From assembly GCA_964360145.1 (NCBI GenBank), contig CAYHWW010000120.1, forward strand, positions 1 to 10,461: a stretch of 10,461 bases of DNA. Direction: 5' to 3'. The position numbers were made by a program, and so were the translations under genes. This DNA comes from CAYHWW01 sp964360145. GTDB taxonomy: Bacteria; Bdellovibrionota; UBA1018; CAYHWW01. Below, piece after piece: positions 1 through 6,906 of the stretch. Under the pieces are notes generated by a model. The model saw only the letters and a list, made by a program, of their open reading frames with translations. It was not told the origin of the DNA and did not search any database. Positions within the stretch are counted from its first letter, which is position 1; each line of letters opens with the position of its first letter.

Positions 1-228
1 GTGGCGATGACTTTGGCTGAAGAGCACGGGGCGGCCCCAGCGGGCTGCGTTTTGGAGGTGAAAGACGAACTCTTTTTCATCGGGGGGAAGGCCATTGAAA
101 AGGTCGGCCCGAGGGGCGGAGCTCTCCACCCGGATGCGGGTGGGCACCGGCAGCGGCACGGCGGCGAGGGGTGGCGCGGCGGCTGCGGCGCGGGGCATGA
201 AAAACAAGGCTAAAACAGCGAAAGACAT
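1..228 (-). CDS. Secreted protein, N-terminal fragment; possibly peptidase family M49 (dipeptidyl-peptidase III-like)
   Basis: The minus strand is open from an ATG at 228 to the left edge of the window (76 codons), so only the N-terminus is present. The product starts with a hydrophobic stretch (SFAVLALFF) followed by MPRAAAAAPPLA, which reads as a Sec signal peptide. The mature part contains LFNGLPPDEKEFVFHLQNAA and then RWGRPVLFSQSH. This recalls the N-terminal region of bacterial M49-like proteins, in which a short segment about cells or 'L..eK..a.hL..A...GR.i...Q' is typical; that assignment is pattern memory only, and the HExxGH-type catalytic motif lies outside the window. An in-frame TTG at 264 would add a basic n-region (RARGVRGTSKP), making a more conventional signal peptide, so the true start is uncertain. 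No clear Shine-Dalgarno sequence was found for either start. The gene is divergent from the one at 378, sharing the AT-rich intergenic region. Confidence 0.55.
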   Translation of the reverse strand, partial: MSFAVLALFFMPRAAAAAPPLAAVPLPVPTRIRVESSAPRADLFNGLPPDEKEFVFHLQNAARWGRPVLFSQSHRH

Positions 229-300
229 GGGCTTTGACGTCCCACGGACACCGCGGGCGCGCAACTAAAATCATGCTCGACGAGGCCCCCCACTGAGCAT

Positions 301-361
301 GCCAAAATCATATATTTATATATAATACTCCAGAATGTCGCATGTAAATATAATATATTTA
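301..361. promoter_or_regulatory. AT-rich divergent intergenic island with sigma70-like -10 elements
   Basis: This 60-bp stretch is almost entirely A/T in a window that is otherwise GC-rich. It lies between the divergent genes at 1-228 (minus) and 378-1889 (plus). Perfect TATAAT hexamers occur on the plus strand at 321-326 and 349-354. TATGAT at 360-365 is another possible -10. No convincing plus-strand -35 was found at 16-18 bp spacing. On the minus strand TTTACA (348-343) could be a -35 with TTATAT (325-320) 17 bp away. The region most likely holds promoters for both genes; the exact elements are inferred. Confidence 0.45.
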
Positions 362-377
362 TGATACAGCGACCCTC

Positions 378-1889
378 ATGCGTCTTATATCATCGCTTCC
401 CTGCGTCCTGCTGCTTGCCCTTGCCTCGCCGACGGCCCATGCCACGCCTCAGAGCATCTGCGAAACGGCTCTCGAAAACGAGACCCCCGGCCAAGACGCC
501 GTGCGCGGCGCACCGGACGAAGTGCGGGCCCTTCTGCGCCATGCTGCCATCGGGATTTTGAACATCAATGGCGACTGGAGCCTGTCGGGCTACGGCCTTC
601 TGGAAACTCTTGGCGTACCAGAGATTGAACGCCGCAGCCTAGCCCAGCAAGCATTACATCGCTTTTTCGCACGCGCCCCGATGCGTGCCGGCGCCAATCT
701 TCGCGTGCTGACCTCCGGCATGCCGACCCAGCCGCGGCCCGCCACCACCGCCCCGGTCCCTGACCTCCCCGTGGGCCCATCACCAGCGGAGCCCTTCAGC
801 GTCAAATACAACCTCCAGGCATTCGCCCAGATGCGGGAGCGCGTGCTCAACGAAATCCTGCCCGAGGATTTTCGCACCAATGGCCACTACTGGGCAAATT
901 TTGACCGGCACTTCCGTAGTTCAGATTTGGAGCATGCCTACAGACTGGCCCTCGCCGCCGAGCTGGACAAAGAGGCTCAAACAGCTCTGATCATCATGCT
1001 GATCCAGGACGAGTTCCGTGGGCTAGCCAGAAGCGCCGAGCTCAGCGGTAACGATCAGCTGCTCTACAACGCGGGGCTCTACGCCCTGGCGAGATTCTAT
1101 TCTTCTGAGCAGCATCGCTACCATCCCAACTATCTTTGGGATGCCGTTGAAACCCTCAAACGCGTGAGATCTCCCGCCTTGCGCGCCCAGGTGCGCACGC
1201 TGTTCGCGGATTTATCCGACGACCTCCTCTCCGCCGAAACCCAGGCCACCCTACGCACGGCATTGGGCACCGAAGAGGACTTCCGGAGCTCCTACAGCAT
1301 TATCCTCTCCTCTATGGAGCACGCACTGAGCTCGTCCGGCGACATTCTCTACCGCATCCAAGACGATGCCGTAAAAGTGACTTTTGTCACCGATGTGCGC
1401 GATGCCCACATCACCCAGACCCTGCGCAGGGTCGTAGCAGCGGCGGAGTCCGCAGGGCACACGTTCATGCCCTGGGATCTCGCCGCGGCCTTCATTTCCA
1501 CCCATGATCAAAAAAGCCTGGCAGCCCTGGAAACCCGGGCCCGCGCTCGCGGTGATGTGAAGAGCGCAAACCTCTATCGCCTAGCCATCACTGACCCCCA
1601 GCGCGGCCGCGACGCAGCCTATAGCCATCACATCTTCAACACAGTAATGCCGCCCGCAGTGACCTTGCGACGGATCAACGAAGCAGAAATAGGCTGGCGG
1701 CATTTCGTGAGCATGGTGAATGGCAATTCCCAACGCGGGATAGCACCCACTTCTTGGACGAGCTACCTGGCCGAAGCCCGTGCAGGTCGGCAGGCTCTCG
1801 ACACCATGCAGAAAGCGCTGCACGCAGCCTTCGCCCACGCCCTGGGCCACGGGCCGCAACTACCCACTAATCACGCAGTGCCCCGCTAA
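378..1889 (+). CDS. Secreted protein of unknown function (503 aa)
   Basis: I do not recognise this family. The protein starts with a clear Sec signal peptide (RLISSLPCVLLLALASPTAHA, likely cut after AHA at about residue 22) and so should be periplasmic or extracellular. A helical N-terminal region (about 40-110) is followed by a Pro-rich linker (about 115-139: MPTQPRPATTAPVP and on). A long, mostly alpha-helical region (about 140-490) comes next, rich in Ala, Leu, Arg and Glu. No catalytic motif or membrane span stands out. Cysteines are almost absent after the signal peptide, with one near residue 28. The ATG at 378 was chosen because it begins the signal peptide; the upstream bases lack a good Shine-Dalgarno sequence, so initiation may be weak or use a very short leader. 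The gene ends 2 bp before an inverted-repeat element that probably separates it from the next gene. Confidence 0.8.
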   Translation: MRLISSLPCVLLLALASPTAHATPQSICETALENETPGQDAVRGAPDEVRALLRHAAIGILNINGDWSLSGYGLLETLGVPEIERRSLAQQALHRFFARAPMRAGANLRVLTSGMPTQPRPATTAPVPDLPVGPSPAEPFSVKYNLQAFAQMRERVLNEILPEDFRTNGHYWANFDRHFRSSDLEHAYRLALAAELDKEAQTALIIMLIQDEFRGLARSAELSGNDQLLYNAGLYALARFYSSEQHRYHPNYLWDAVETLKRVRSPALRAQVRTLFADLSDDLLSAETQATLRTALGTEEDFRSSYSIILSSMEHALSSSGDILYRIQDDAVKVTFVTDVRDAHITQTLRRVVAAAESAGHTFMPWDLAAAFISTHDQKSLAALETRARARGDVKSANLYRLAITDPQRGRDAAYSHHIFNTVMPPAVTLRRINEAEIGWRHFVSMVNGNSQRGIAPTSWTSYLAEARAGRQALDTMQKALHAAFAHALGHGPQLPTNHAVPR

Positions 1890-1891
1890 AT

Positions 1892-1983
1892 GGTACGCCG
1901 TTACTTTTTACGACTCATTGAGTCAAATCGTTAACTAAACCACACAATATGACGCATATAGTCGCAAAAAGTAACGGCGTACC
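1892..1983. repeat. 92-bp inverted-repeat element (two 23-bp arms, MITE/REP-like), possible terminator
   Basis: Arms 1892-1914 and 1961-1983 are reverse complements with one mismatch (22/23) and share the core GTACGCCGTTACTTTTT. The weaker inner parts of the arms also match. The loop of 46 bp contains a perfect 13-bp palindrome, GACTCATTGAGTC (1912-1924). The right arm is followed directly by TTTTT (1984-1988), so a plus-strand transcript would form a stem followed by a U-run, suitable for terminating the gene at 378-1889 whose stop ends 2 bp upstream of the element. A third copy of the arm sequence lies at 7830-7867, also just after a stop codon. No transposase and no clear target-site duplication were seen. 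The element may be a small non-autonomous mobile repeat, a regulatory extragenic palindrome, or both. Confidence 0.75.
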
Positions 1984-2051
1984 TTTTTGTATAAATAAAA
2001 TAAATTTACCACCATGCACCAACCCCATGGTAAGGGGTCGGCGCCCTCCCT
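1984..2051 (+). promoter_or_regulatory. AT-rich leader upstream of the paralogue pair
   Basis: After the repeat the sequence turns AT-rich (TATAAA at 1990-1995, then AAATAAATTTACC), which could provide a -10 for the gene at 2052. No matching -35 is evident, since the position would fall inside the repeat arm. The only Shine-Dalgarno-like run is AAGGGG (2032-2037), 14 bp from the ATG and therefore poorly spaced. Everything beyond the base composition is inference. Confidence 0.3.
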
Positions 2052-3611
2052 ATGAAAAATTCCAGCCTCATTGTCCCTCTTTTTTTCACTCTATTGCCGA
2101 TTCTCGGCTGGGGCCAAGTCGACCTGCGGAAAGGGTACGTCCTCCTCCAAGAGGGGCTCACCATGTCCCGTACTTCGGAGCAGTATTGCTTCTATGAAGT
2201 GAATGCCCTGTCCGGCGTCACCCAGAAGCTCGCGTGCACGGGGCCCATAAACCCCCGTAGTGCGGACGTGCTCCCCATGGTGAGAGGCGCCGACATCCGA
2301 AGATGGCCCCAAATTTGGATGGGAGCCTTGAAACAAGCCATTTTGTTGGACAACCCCGGCCAGCGCCACCCCACGGCCTTCATGATCCAAAAAGACCGCG
2401 ACCGCGGTCTGCTGTTTTCCATGAGCGCCAGGCCCCAGGGGGACCCGGATGTCTTCATCCATCCTGAGAGCATCCGACACCTGGTGCAGATCTCCCACAC
2501 CCAGGCCTTGGCCCTGGCCGGGGGCAACGACATTTACCTCCTCACCGCCGATGGCCGGGCCCAGCTCGTCATGGCCGGAGACTGGCACCAGGGACTGACC
2601 ATGGGTACCGCCGTAGTCCTGGCGGCCTTGAACGTGACCAGCGCCAACCCATTGCAAGGCAAGTTCGCCATAGCCGATGTCTCAGGCAATGTCGCCATCA
2701 TCCAGTTTGACGGCACAAAAAGCGGCGCGGCTTCGCGCCAGGTCCTTGCCCAGCGAGATGTCGGGCAAACCTTCTGGCCCAGCCACCTCCTGGTCCGCGA
2801 CGGCCATACCGTTGTACTCATGGGGGAAAAAGACCCTTTTAGCCAGCAGAACCAGGGTGCCATGGTGCTCTACCTGGATCAGTCCCTCAACATCACTCGC
2901 CAGCTGGACATCCACTTGAATCCCCCTGATCGAGGCATGGTCCGGGGTATGGGTCACTATTACACCCCGCTGCCGGCGGAGGTGCTGGGCCTGGACCTCG
3001 ACCCGGACGGGTCGCCCAAGATCATCATGAGACATGGCGACGATCTCACTGACGTACGTATTGACGGCAAACGGGTCATACTCAACGCTGGTTCCTTCAT
3101 CGCCACGCGCTTATCCGTCGCCGGTTTCGACAGACAGAGCGACGACATCATAAGCCACTTTCCTCGGACGCACCTACTCAAGGCTCTTCCGGACCTCGGC
3201 GCCACGGCGCCCACCGCGTCGGTGCTCGCCATGGCCCCAGGCATGGGCGCCACCATGCGAGCCATTCACGGCTGGGCGGAAACCGGCCGGGGCAGCGCCG
3301 GGCTTGTGGTCCCAGGCACCATCCCGGCAAACCTCGAGCAATGGGCCGTCTTTCTTTCCACCACCACCGACAGCCGCCCCACCATGCGGGAATTCGTAGC
3401 CTTCGCCAACCGCAGCCCTAAGCTCTTACCCCTCCTCGTGAACACCCTCGACTTCCGGGACCGCCTGCGCTTTGGCTTCTTCTGGGAAGGCCCCGGCATC
3501 CGCACGCGATATCCCTTCACCGTGGACACGGACCGCGTGAACCTGGCTGAGCTCCTCGCCCTCATCAGCGCACGCGCCGCCTCCTGCGAAGAAAGGCTGA
3601 AACCAATATGA
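2052..3611 (+). CDS. Secreted protein of unknown family, first of a tandem paralogue pair (519 aa)
   Basis: I do not recognise the family. A signal peptide (KNSSLIVPLFFTLLPILGWG, cut before QVDL at about residue 21) indicates export. The body aligns along its length with the next gene's product: GKG/RKG..LLQEG near residue 30, MGAL.Q...L.NPG....T.FMIQK near 90-115, ISHTQALA then IYLL..DG.A.LVMA near 150-180, VTSANPLQGKFA near 195, and PSHLLV further on. Repeated strand-rich units of the type 'IYLLTADGRAQLVM' suggest a beta-propeller-like fold, which is inference. The C-terminal segment (about 441-513, starting RPTMREFVAFANRSP) is nearly identical in both paralogues at the DNA level, unlike the rest. 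The stop codon overlaps the start of the next gene (ATGA), so the two are probably co-translated. No catalytic motif was identified. Confidence 0.8.
   Translation: MKNSSLIVPLFFTLLPILGWGQVDLRKGYVLLQEGLTMSRTSEQYCFYEVNALSGVTQKLACTGPINPRSADVLPMVRGADIRRWPQIWMGALKQAILLDNPGQRHPTAFMIQKDRDRGLLFSMSARPQGDPDVFIHPESIRHLVQISHTQALALAGGNDIYLLTADGRAQLVMAGDWHQGLTMGTAVVLAALNVTSANPLQGKFAIADVSGNVAIIQFDGTKSGAASRQVLAQRDVGQTFWPSHLLVRDGHTVVLMGEKDPFSQQNQGAMVLYLDQSLNITRQLDIHLNPPDRGMVRGMGHYYTPLPAEVLGLDLDPDGSPKIIMRHGDDLTDVRIDGKRVILNAGSFIATRLSVAGFDRQSDDIISHFPRTHLLKALPDLGATAPTASVLAMAPGMGATMRAIHGWAETGRGSAGLVVPGTIPANLEQWAVFLSTTTDSRPTMREFVAFANRSPKLLPLLVNTLDFRDRLRFGFFWEGPGIRTRYPFTVDTDRVNLAELLALISARAASCEERLKPI
3371..3590 (+). 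repeat. 220-bp near-identical direct repeat, copy 1 (3' end of first paralogue)
   Basis: This block matches 4987-5206 at 216 of 220 positions by manual alignment (offset 1616 bp). The differences are at 3419, 3421, 3568 and 3572: two are silent, one changes Lys to Arg, and one changes Ser to Thr. Identity stops abruptly on the 5' side, where the two genes have unrelated bases, and decays within a few bases on the 3' side. It lies wholly within coding sequence. Confidence 0.92.
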
Positions 3612-5239
3612 AGTTCATTCCACGGCTTACCGCCCTTCTTGCTTGGATTTTTATGCCCGCCCTGGCCCTGGGCCAAGTGAACATGGGTAAGGGCTTCGCC
3701 CTCCTCCAAGAAGGCTCAAGACCCTGGGGTGGCTCTGAGTCCTATTCCCTCTGGGCAATGGACGCCACCATGGGCGGCGGCGGCCAGTTCGTGAAAATCT
3801 TCAGCATCGGCACCCTAAACCCCAGCCAGGGGCTCAGGGACATGACTGTGCCCGGTAAGCTCCGACACTACGGGGGCGCCTTCATGGGCGCTCTGAGACA
3901 AGTGGTATTTCTAGAAAACCCTGGCAAGGCCTATCCCACGGTTTTCATGATCCAAAAAAGATCCGATGCGCTGTTCTCCCTGGCCGCGGGTACCGGTGGA
4001 ACACCCGCCCTCTCCATGCTCAATACAATGCAGCGGCACATGACCCCGATCTCCCACACCCAAGCCCTGGCCATGGGCGAGGGTGGCGAGATCTACCTCC
4101 TCAACAACGATGGCACCGCCAAGCTCGTCATGGCTGAGAACTGGTTTCAGGGGCTGGGCGTGGGATCTCCCAGGGTTTTCACCGCGCTGGAAGTGACCAG
4201 TGCCAACCCGTTGCAGGGCAAGTTCGCCATGGCCAGTGCCACGGGCGACCTCGCCATCATCGAGCTCGACGCCACAAAAAACGGCAGCGATCAGCACCGG
4301 GTCCTGATGCAGACAAGAATCAGAACCGACCTGAGGCCCAGCCATTTGCTCGTGGGCCAAAATCAAATGGTGCTCATCGGGGACGCAGACCCTTACGGCC
4401 CCCGCTCCCAGGGTGAGGCCATCTATTTCGATATGTCATTGAACGTCATAGACCTCTTTTACTTGAAGTTCAGCGCATCCAATAACGGTATAAAAGGTAT
4501 AGTCCGCGGCATGCCACTTTACGCAAGCACGAAGCCCGCTGAAGTGTACGGCCTCTCCAGAAGCACATTCAATGGATTCGAAATCATCGAGGCCCGGGAC
4601 GGCGCCTATCACTCCACGCTCCGCAAAGTTAATGCCCTCAGCCTCGACACCCAAAACTCCACCCCGCTCTTCAACAGCAGCCACTTTTCACCCCACTTCG
4701 ACGCAGGTCATGGCGACGACATCATCGCTGACTTCCCGCCGGAAAACCTGCCCCAATCCCTGCCGGATCACAGCGTCGCCGTCGGCGTCACTAGCGTGTC
4801 CACCGGGGCAACCGCCGGCCCCGACTGGGGCGCCTTTATGAATGGCATCACCGCAGGCTTGGCCGCCACCGCCGGTCGGGTGGTGGATGGCACCATGCCC
4901 GCCAACCTTACGGAGTGGGATCAGTTCCTCGCCAACGAAAGAACCGAGACATGCGGCGCTGCCGCGCCGGTAACCCTCACCACGGGCAGCCGCCCCACCA
5001 TGCGGGAATTCGTAGCCTTCGCCAACCGCAGCCCCAGGCTCTTACCCCTCCTCGTGAACACCCTCGACTTCCGGGACCGCCTGCGCTTTGGCTTCTTCTG
5101 GGAAGGCCCCGGCATCCGCACGCGATATCCCTTCACCGTGGACACGGACCGCGTGAACCTGGCTGAGCTCCTCGCCCTCATCACCGCGCGCGCCGCCTCC
5201 TGCGAAAAAAACCTTAAACCGAAACCCCGAAGTCCCTGA
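3608..5239 (+). CDS. Secreted protein of unknown family, second of a tandem paralogue pair (543 aa)
   Basis: This is a paralogue of the preceding gene product, with the same organisation. It has a signal peptide (KFIPRLTALLAWIFMPALALG, cut before QVNM), the LLQEG motif near residue 32, FMGALRQVVFLENPG and FMIQK, ISHTQALAMGEGGEIYLL, VTSANPLQGKFA, and the shared C-terminal segment (about 461-533). It carries an extra stretch before the shared end (NERTETCGAAAPVTLTTG) that adds a cysteine and is absent from the first copy. The ATG overlaps the previous stop by 4 bp, typical of translational coupling, and AAGG lies about a dozen bases upstream. The last nine codons overlap the 3' end of dapD on the other strand. 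The two proteins may form a complex or be variants serving the same role; their function is unknown. Confidence 0.8.
   Translation: MKFIPRLTALLAWIFMPALALGQVNMGKGFALLQEGSRPWGGSESYSLWAMDATMGGGGQFVKIFSIGTLNPSQGLRDMTVPGKLRHYGGAFMGALRQVVFLENPGKAYPTVFMIQKRSDALFSLAAGTGGTPALSMLNTMQRHMTPISHTQALAMGEGGEIYLLNNDGTAKLVMAENWFQGLGVGSPRVFTALEVTSANPLQGKFAMASATGDLAIIELDATKNGSDQHRVLMQTRIRTDLRPSHLLVGQNQMVLIGDADPYGPRSQGEAIYFDMSLNVIDLFYLKFSASNNGIKGIVRGMPLYASTKPAEVYGLSRSTFNGFEIIEARDGAYHSTLRKVNALSLDTQNSTPLFNSSHFSPHFDAGHGDDIIADFPPENLPQSLPDHSVAVGVTSVSTGATAGPDWGAFMNGITAGLAATAGRVVDGTMPANLTEWDQFLANERTETCGAAAPVTLTTGSRPTMREFVAFANRSPRLLPLLVNTLDFRDRLRFGFFWEGPGIRTRYPFTVDTDRVNLAELLALITARAASCEKNLKPKPRSP
4987..5206 (+). repeat. 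220-bp near-identical direct repeat, copy 2 (3' end of second paralogue)
   Basis: This is the partner of 3371-3590, in the same orientation and the same reading frame relative to the homologous protein. Flanking coding sequence on the 5' side is unrelated between the copies. Recombination between the two copies would delete 1616 bp and leave one intact hybrid gene. Confidence 0.92.
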
Positions 5240-6080
5240 GGGCGCTATTCAGCGACGTCTTCAAATCTGTGGACGCCTTGCGCTCGCCGATGATGAGCGC
5301 GCAGGGCACGCCGAACTCCCCGGCGGAGAATTTTTTCGGCATGGTGCCCGGGATCACAACCGCCCGCTCCGGGATGACGCCGGTGGTAATCACCGGTGCG
5401 CTACCCCGCACGTCCACGATCTTGGTGCTCGCCGTGAGCGTCACGCCGGCACCGATGACCGCCTCGCGGCCCACGCGCACGCCCTCCACGATGATGGCCC
5501 GAGATCCGATAAAAGCGCCGTCTTCGATGATCACCGGCGCCGCCTGGGCGGGCTCCAGCACGCCGCCGATGCCCACGCCGCCGGAGAGGTGCACGCCGGC
5601 GCCGATTTGGGCGCAGCTGCCCACCGTGGCCCAGGTATCCACCATGGTGCCCGCGCCCACCCGGGCGCCGATGTTCACGAAGCTCGGCATCAAAATGGCG
5701 CCGCTCTCAATGAAAGAACCATAGCGCGCCACCGCACCGGGCACGATGCGCACACCTTTCAAGGCACTGCGGGCCTTCACGGGAAGCTTGTCGAAGTATT
5801 CAAAAACGCCGGAGCTCTGGCAGTAGGATTTCGTCACTGAGAAAAACGCCAGAATGGCGCGCTTCACCCAAACCTGGGTCACCCACTGCGCTCCCTGCTG
5901 CTCAGCGACGCGCAGCAGACCTTGATCGAGGGCCCAGAGCACCACGGCAGCTTGCTTACGCACCACCGCCCGCTGCCGATCTGTTTGGGGCGCGGCGAAT
6001 TCATCGGAGAATAATTTCTGGGCGGCTGCCAGCACGGCCTCATGACTTTGCGGGCGGCGGAATCTTTTCTTGGGGGGCAT
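5214..6080 (-). CDS. dapD: 2,3,4,5-tetrahydropyridine-2,6-dicarboxylate N-succinyltransferase
   Basis: DapD transfers a succinyl group from succinyl-CoA to tetrahydrodipicolinate in the succinylase branch of lysine/meso-diaminopimelate synthesis, in the cytoplasm. The N-terminal helical domain is recognisable by the segment LDQGLLRVAEQQGAQWVTQV (51-70) and the lysine-bearing WVKRAIL after it. A left-handed beta-helix of hexapeptide repeats follows (about 105-240), with the family signature NIGARVGAGTMVDTWATVGS (136-155) and then CAQIGAGVHLSGGVGIGGVLEP. The C-terminal GTMPKKF...CALIIGERKAST matches the family ending. At 288 aa it is slightly longer than the usual approximately 274 aa; the extra residues are a basic start (PPKKRFRRP). 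The ATG at 6080 is supported by AGGAG (minus strand, 6092-6088) 7 bases upstream. It lies 36 bp after the mpaA-like gene, so the two probably share an mRNA. Its 3' end overlaps the converging paralogue by 26 bp. Confidence 0.95.
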   Translation of the reverse strand: MPPKKRFRRPQSHEAVLAAAQKLFSDEFAAPQTDRQRAVVRKQAAVVLWALDQGLLRVAEQQGAQWVTQVWVKRAILAFFSVTKSYCQSSGVFEYFDKLPVKARSALKGVRIVPGAVARYGSFIESGAILMPSFVNIGARVGAGTMVDTWATVGSCAQIGAGVHLSGGVGIGGVLEPAQAAPVIIEDGAFIGSRAIIVEGVRVGREAVIGAGVTLTASTKIVDVRGSAPVITTGVIPERAVVIPGTMPKKFSAGEFGVPCALIIGERKASTDLKTSLNSALRDFGVSV

Positions 6081-6087
6081 GTGGAAT

Positions 6088-6092
6088 CTCCT
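6088..6092 (-). promoter_or_regulatory. Ribosome binding site of dapD
   Basis: AGGAG on the minus strand lies 7 bases before the ATG at 6080, inside the 36-bp gap after the mpaA-like gene. It fixes the dapD start and argues against a longer N-terminus. Confidence 0.7.
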
Positions 6093-6116
6093 AATACTTG
6101 CCGTGGAGCAGGCCCT

Positions 6117-6845
6117 TTATGGACCGCCGGCCCGATCCCAGTGGGCGATGGCCGTGGCCACCGTCATGGTATGCAAACCCAGCACGGTATTTTCATCTTG
6201 GCCGCGGAGGATTTCAAGGGTGATGGTGGGGATACCACGCTCCGCACCCGCATAGGTGCCCAAACAACCAGGGGAGGGATAGCCCATGTCCTGGGTGACA
6301 GGGTATTGGCAAAGAGCAGCCACACCGGTGGCCCACTCCAGCGACGGACCATTGGCGTTGACCTGGGGTTTTGAAAAAGAATGGGCCGAGATGATAGCGA
6401 CGGGGTGAATGGCCTCAATGAGGGCCACCATCGCCCTGCTCTCGGGCTCGCTCGCCGCCGCGGGACCCGGCGGATAACGGGGGTTTTTGATCTCCGGCGT
6501 CCAATCTTTGGTGGGCAGGTTGCGGTTCAAGTCCACGCCATTGGCGTTGTAGCGCATGCCAGCGGCGGTGCCGTCGGGGTTGGCCTCAGGCCACACGACG
6601 ACGCCGATGTGCTCATAGGGGTGTTCTTCAAGGAGACTTTCCATCATTTGGCGCGCTACCCAGAGGCCTTCGATTTCATCGCCATGAACACCGGCGATGA
6701 GGAGAAACCAACGCCAGGGGGCCTGCGCAGGTTTTTCAGGGCTCATCTGCCCCTCAGGGGCAAAGGCGTAAGCGATCATTTCACGGCCCTGCACGGTGGT
6801 GCCCAGATTCCATTTAACGATGCGGGCCCGGGGACTGACGCTCAT
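6117..6845 (-). CDS. mpaA: M14-family zinc carboxypeptidase, MpaA-like murein peptide amidase
   Basis: This is an M14 metallopeptidase of the size of MpaA (242 aa here), with no signal peptide, so probably cytoplasmic. MpaA enzymes cut the gamma-D-Glu-diaminopimelate bond of recycled murein peptides. Visible motifs are the zinc ligands in AGVHGDE (His54, Glu57), the third ligand in SAHSF (His155), the substrate-binding region GVDLNRN (Arg108) preceded by PEANPDG, and the catalytic glutamate in PTITLEI (Glu211). The N-terminal GTTVQGREMIAYAF resembles the 'G.S..GR.I' opening of M14 domains. The ATG at 6845 has GGAG five bases upstream. The gene is first in a two-gene operon with dapD, which links DAP salvage and DAP synthesis. 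The specific MpaA role, rather than another small M14 peptidase, is inferred from size, lack of a signal peptide and neighbours. Confidence 0.85.
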   Translation of the reverse strand: MSVSPRARIVKWNLGTTVQGREMIAYAFAPEGQMSPEKPAQAPWRWFLLIAGVHGDEIEGLWVARQMMESLLEEHPYEHIGVVVWPEANPDGTAAGMRYNANGVDLNRNLPTKDWTPEIKNPRYPPGPAAASEPESRAMVALIEAIHPVAIISAHSFSKPQVNANGPSLEWATGVAALCQYPVTQDMGYPSPGCLGTYAGAERGIPTITLEILRGQDENTVLGLHTMTVATAIAHWDRAGGP

Positions 6846-6906
6846 GAGGACTCCAATTGCCGTGCAGTGTGTGCTTTACTATCCGTCATGGGTGCGTGGA
6901 TTTCAA
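6846..6906. promoter_or_regulatory. Compact overlapping divergent promoter region (mpaA-dapD / mtgA)
   Basis: The chosen starts of the divergent genes are only 42 bp apart. On the minus strand TTGAAA (6906-6901) and GATAGT (6883-6878) are separated by 17 bp, a reasonable sigma70-like promoter for mpaA, giving a leader of roughly 25 bases that ends in the GGAG ribosome site. On the plus strand TACTAT (6877-6882) could be a -10 for mtgA and overlaps the mpaA -10; a plus-strand -35 is not evident. The minus-strand promoter extends into the first codons of mtgA. Confidence 0.45.

Noticed and set aside
1..213. Plus-strand open frame of 70 codons at the left edge
   Set aside because: It opposes a minus-strand frame with a signal peptide and protein-like composition, and its own translation is Gly/Arg-rich and low in complexity.
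2091..2657. Long minus-strand frame (188 codons) within the first paralogue
   Set aside because: It is the antisense of a gene with a signal peptide and a paralogue next door; long antisense frames are expected in GC-rich DNA.
3266..5184. Two minus-strand frames sharing the same peptide (ARSSARFTRSVSTVKGYRV)
   Set aside because: They look like a conserved antisense protein pair, but the match follows directly from the 220-bp DNA repeat in the paralogues on the plus strand.
6381..6887. N-terminal extension of the GT51 reading frame
   Set aside because: This part is antisense to the mpaA-like gene, whose catalytic motifs are intact; the extension shows no domain, and the GT51 gene has its own plausible start at 6888.
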